The notes below the pieces were generated by a model. The model was not told the DNA's origin. It did not search any database and worked only from the letters and a program-made list of their open reading frames with translations. From NCBI GenBank assembly GCA_025357995.1, contig JANYLF010000256.1:1-7808 (forward strand): 7,808 nucleotides of DNA, written 5' to 3'. This document shows, piece by piece, positions 5,703-7,808 of this stretch; the first letter of the stretch is position 1, and each line of letters begins with the position of its first letter. Source of the stretch: Acidimicrobiia bacterium. GTDB taxonomy: Bacteria > Actinomycetota > Acidimicrobiia > IMCC26256 > JAENVU01. Position numbers and translations under genes: made by a program.

Positions 5703-5840
5703 GTGGCGCGGCGCGAGGAGATCCCGACCGCGTGCAACCTGCGCACGATACCGATGGACCTGATGGGCCAGGTGTACGGCGTGGCGCTACCTCCCAAGGT
5801 GGTCCCCTGGTACCCGCTGAATGCCAACACCACAGTCGTT
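5703..5840 (+). pseudogene. Possible gene remnant with coding-like codon use (unrecognised)
   Basis: In the 178-bp gap between the phosphotransferase start and the VOC stop, the plus frame from a GTG at 5703 reads VARREEIPTACNLRTIPMDL and continues MGQVYGVALPPKVVPWYPLN. Most codons end in G or C, as in the real genes here. A stop lies in frame at 5679-5681, so there is no room for more 5' sequence. After about 5840 the frame continues only as an antisense shadow of the VOC gene. I recognise no family. It could be a truncated relic, a small gene, or chance in GC-rich DNA. Confidence 0.22.
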
Positions 5841-5865
5841 CATCCAGCCGAGCATCGCCGGCCGA

Positions 5866-6273
5866 TCAGCGGTCGCGCAGGAACCGACGGATCGCTTCGT
5901 CGTCGGGATGCCCCCACCCGAGGCAGAACGGGTGACCCGCGGGGTCGGCATAGACCTGGTGTCCTTCGGCCGCGGTCAGATCGTCGGCCGCCTTCAGCAA
6001 ACGCGCGCCGAGCGCGATTGCCTCGGCGTGGGCTCTCGCCGGATCGTTGACGTGCAAATCGAGATGGACCTGCTGCTCAATTCCATCGGGCCAATCAGGC
6101 GGGACATGGTCGGGCGCGAGCTGCACGCCAACGAGCCATCGACCCTCTGCGTCGATCACGCTGTGCCACTTGGCATCCATGAGGACGCGGCCACCCAGCA
6201 TTCCCGCCCAGAACGCACTCTCGGCAGCCAGATCAGCTGCGTCGAACACGACCACCTGCCGAACGATCTCCAT
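5866..6273 (-). CDS. VOC-superfamily (glyoxalase-like domain) protein
   Basis: This is a small, single-domain protein of the vicinal oxygen chelate fold, 135 residues, resembling the glyoxalase-like family common in actinobacteria. The N-terminal half has AADLAAESAFWAGMLGGRVL (12-31), the usual strand-helix layout with a conserved FWAxxLGG. The second half has the strand QVHLDLHVND (68-77), a helix DPARAHAEAIALGARLL, and the ending VYADPAGHPFCLGW (107-120), typical of the family. His70 and His114 are possible ligands, but the reaction is unknown; relatives include many uncharacterised proteins. The ATG at 6273 is chosen because it has GAGG 8 nt upstream and begins the domain. The frame is open for 89 more codons upstream but these are low-quality, Arg-rich sequence. 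A weak TATATC (6300-6305) could be the -10 of a short leader. Confidence 0.83.
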   Translation of the reverse strand: MEIVRQVVVFDAADLAAESAFWAGMLGGRVLMDAKWHSVIDAEGRWLVGVQLAPDHVPPDWPDGIEQQVHLDLHVNDPARAHAEAIALGARLLKAADDLTAAEGHQVYADPAGHPFCLGWGHPDDEAIRRFLRDR

Positions 6274-6281
6274 GCAGCCGT

Positions 6282-6285
6282 CCTC
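6282..6285 (-). promoter_or_regulatory. Ribosome binding site of the VOC gene
   Basis: The minus strand reads GAGG, 8 nt before the ATG at 6273. It decides the start against the longer open frame that extends to 6540. Confidence 0.5.
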
Positions 6286-6479
6286 GCCGGATCGCTTTCG
6301 ATATACCCATTCGGTCCAGCGCTGCCGTCGACTACGGATAGCCCACGCCCGCGGACCCGCACAGCCCGCCCGCTCTGGCGTGTTCCCGCCACGGCACCCA
6401 GGCGTCCACTGATGTCCCCGGCTGAACGACCTACCGATCAATCGGAACCGTCGGTCGCCATCGGGTCCGCTGCGCCTGC

Positions 6480-6766
6480 ATGCGCCGCGTAGTTGAAGCG
6501 TCGCCGGCCGCGTGCGATCTTCTCGGCTGTTCCACTCCACGGTCCGAACTCGTCGCCATTGAGCGGGCGCGGCTCTGGCTCAGCCGCGCTAGGCCCGATG
6601 CGGTACCCGTTGCGGACACGACGACCTCGCCGACCAAGCACCCGATGGTGACCTACGCGCGATGCTCGACGCATTGGATCGCCTCGCCCGCTTCCATGAG
6701 CTGCCCGTCGGCGCGCAGCTCCCGGGGCCGACCGACGCTCCCGTCTTTCTGAATCGGAGCGGCTAG
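6480..6766 (+). pseudogene. Possible frameshifted gene remnant (unrecognised)
   Basis: One plus frame reads RRVVEASPAACDLLG and SELVAIERARLWLSRARPDA from about 6480 to 6615. It then turns into a Ser/Thr-rich stretch with no protein character. The next frame, which has a stop at 6590-6592, takes over near 6617 with HDDLADQAPDGDLRAMLDAL and goes on as DRLARFHELPVGAQLPGPTD to a TAG at 6764-6766. The second part is helix-like, with codons mostly ending in G or C. A single frameshift near 6614-6625 would join them into one product of about 95 residues. I do not recognise a family, and neither part has a clear ribosome binding site. Chance similarity to coding sequence remains a strong alternative. 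Confidence 0.2.
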
Positions 6767-7004
6767 TCATCGCCAACAGAAACACACCTCGGCGAACCGC
6801 TGCCGTCACGCGGATACTCGGGGCTCCTGCCATTCGAGGATTGTAAGGATCCGCGGCACTCCGCAACCGTGTAACCATGGCCCACCCCCTCTCGGATTTC
6901 GACACGAACCGCGCTACAGCCCGTGGATCCGCGACAATGCCTCAGCCTGAGCCTCAGTCATTCAGGCGTAGCTCCACCGTGCGAGCGGTTGACGCTTCGG
7001 TCTG

Positions 7005-7808
7005 TCATTTGAACGCGTACAGGTTGCCGTCGGTCGAGCTGACATAGACCATGCCGTTCACGACAGCTGGCGACGACTCGAACCCACCGGTTCCGCTGTT
7101 GCCTTGGGGTGCAACCCAGAGTGGCGCGCATGTCTTCGGTATGCCGCTACATCCGGTACCGGTCGCGTCGAAAGCGTCGAGGACGTGATCATGCGAACCG
7201 ACGTACACGACGCCATTCGCGACTGCAGGCGATGAGAAGATGATGCTGCCGACCGTTCCAGTCCATTCAGGTACGCACGCCCTCGGCGTTCCGGAGCAGC
7301 CAGTCACGCCCGCCGCGTCGAACGCGTACAGGTTGCCGTTGTAGCCGCCGGCATAGACGACCCCATTCGCGACCGCGGGCGACGACAGCTCCTCGAGACC
7401 GCCGCCGAGCGACGCAGTCCATAGAGGTAAGCATGTCTTCGGGATGCCAGCACAGCCGTCAACCCCCGTGGCATCGAAGGCATACAAGAACAAGTCGTTC
7501 GACGCGACAAAGACAACGCCGTCGGCAATCACCGGTGAGGAGGACACCGTGTTACCCGTCGATGCGGTCCACAGCGGCGTACATGTCTTCGGGGTACCGG
7601 AACAACCGATCACGCCCGCCGCATCGTACGCAACCAGTTTGCTGTCGTTCGTGCCGACGTACACGACCCCGTTCGCGACGGCCGGTGACGATCCGACGAA
7701 TCCATTGACCTTCGCGGTCGTCCACAACGGCGTGCAGGTCTTCGGTACGCCGGAACAACCGATCACGCCCGCCGCGTCGAACGCGTACATGACGTACGGG
7801 GATGACTC
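7005..7808 (-). CDS. PQQ-like beta-propeller repeat protein with Cys-pair repeats (C-terminal part, runs off window)
   Basis: The visible 267 residues are almost wholly tandem repeats of about 49-52 residues of the PQQ-binding-like/BamB-type propeller kind. Each unit contains a strand such as SSPAVANGVVYVGS, then NLYAFDAAG, then GCSGTPKTCTPLW. Five complete units and part of a sixth are visible. The last strand is followed at once by the stop (DGNLYAFK). All five complete linkers keep a C-x6-C pair, which suggests disulfides and therefore export. The 5' end is outside the window: the Met codon at 7790 lies inside a repeat and the frame is open to the edge, so it is not the start. The role is unknown; such propellers usually serve as scaffolds or ligand-binding surfaces, and the quinone-binding tryptophan ring of true PQQ enzymes is not evident. 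No terminator with a T-tract follows. Confidence 0.87.
   Translation of the reverse strand, partial: ESSPYVMYAFDAAGVIGCSGVPKTCTPLWTTAKVNGFVGSSPAVANGVVYVGTNDSKLVAYDAAGVIGCSGTPKTCTPLWTASTGNTVSSSPVIADGVVFVASNDLFLYAFDATGVDGCAGIPKTCLPLWTASLGGGLEELSSPAVANGVVYAGGYNGNLYAFDAAGVTGCSGTPRACVPEWTGTVGSIIFSSPAVANGVVYVGSHDHVLDAFDATGTGCSGIPKTCAPLWVAPQGNSGTGGFESSPAVVNGMVYVSSTDGNLYAFK
7125..7745 (-). repeat. Tandem coding repeats of about 150 bp inside the propeller gene
   Basis: The codon for the second Cys of the C-x6-C motif recurs at 7128, 7275, 7431, 7581 and 7734, giving periods of 147, 156, 150 and 153 bp, all multiples of three. The bases around these points are similar but not identical (for example ATGTCTTCGG and CGGAACAACCGATCACGCCC on the plus strand). 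This fits old duplications diverging under selection for the protein. Confidence 0.8.

Larger units (their letters stand above)
6274..7004. other. 731-bp region without a confident gene
   Basis: Between the VOC start and the stop of the propeller gene I find no gene that can be named. Open frames exist on both strands, for example minus 6438-6905 and plus 6480-6752, but they are rich in Arg, Ser and Pro and show no motifs. A short stretch on the plus strand looks like a decayed gene (entered separately). The sequence GGATCCGCG occurs twice (6847-6855 and 6925-6933). Near 6945-6967 GCCTGA and TCAGGC form a 6-bp inverted repeat with an 11-nt loop, downstream of the propeller gene but without a T-tract. 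No tRNA, insertion-sequence end or attachment site is visible. Confidence 0.5.

Noticed and set aside
6274..6540. An 89-codon extension of the VOC protein.
   Set aside because: The stretch is Arg/Gly-rich with no domain character, and the ATG at 6273 has a well-placed GAGG and begins the domain.
6438..6905. A 155-codon minus-strand frame ending RRRFNYAAHAGAADP and a few more residues.
   Set aside because: The last 30 residues look mildly protein-like, but the rest is Arg/Ser/Gly-rich, no ribosome binding site or motif is visible, and the region overlaps a competing plus-strand signal.
6847..6933. Two copies of GGATCCGCG as possible recombination or attachment sites.
   Set aside because: Nine bases repeated once in GC-rich DNA is expected by chance, and no integrase or element lies between them.
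6941..6967. Inverted repeats around CTCAGCCTGAGCCTCAG as a terminator of the propeller gene.
   Set aside because: Stems are only 5-6 bp with poor loops and no T-tract on the minus strand; support is too weak to call.

Overview
The window is GC-rich DNA with GTG starts and tightly packed, translationally coupled genes. It most likely comes from a high-GC actinobacterium. Five traits point that way: the gene order, the long Ala/Glu/Lys tail on ribosomal protein S16, the DLQRPAA form of the Ffh G2 region, a Mycobacterium-like KhpA, and a CSGxPKTC-type propeller protein. An Acidimicrobiia-like or other uncultured actinobacterial source is plausible, but nothing here fixes the lineage.

Positions 1-3787, minus strand, hold a conserved translation and secretion block. 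In transcription order it is ffh (SRP GTPase), rpsP (S16), khpA (KH-domain RNA-binding protein), rimM (30S maturation), trmD (tRNA m1G37 methyltransferase) and rplS (L19, cut by the window edge). From rpsP to trmD the genes overlap by 4 nt (GTGA) or lie 4-7 nt apart, so they are almost certainly one translationally coupled operon. rplS follows after 46 nt with its own ribosome binding site. ffh is separated from rpsP by about 100 nt that contain two GC-rich hairpins.

Positions 3788-4789, plus strand, hold a divergently transcribed, probably exported alpha/beta-hydrolase (putative lipoprotein esterase). The 102-nt divergent region has a palindromic GTATAC that can serve as a -10 box in both directions, and a perfect 8-bp inverted repeat in the hydrolase leader.

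Positions 4790-6273 hold two minus-strand accessory genes: an APH/choline-kinase-fold phosphotransferase with HGE in place of the usual HGD catalytic motif, and a small VOC (glyoxalase-like) protein. The 178 bp between them carry a short stretch with coding-like codon use, possibly a gene remnant.

Positions 6274-7004 contain no confident gene. There may be a decayed, frameshifted plus-strand gene at about 6480-6766.

Positions 7005-7808, minus strand, hold the C-terminal part of a secreted-type PQQ-like beta-propeller protein. It is built of about 50-residue repeats, each with a conserved C-x6-C pair, and it runs off the window.

The first half is ordinary core genome. I see no defence, CRISPR, phage or integrative-element system. 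The more interesting points are small: active-site variants (TrmD Asp to Glu, kinase Asp to Glu), an acidic/His extension on KhpA, the symmetric promoter, and the Cys-paired propeller.
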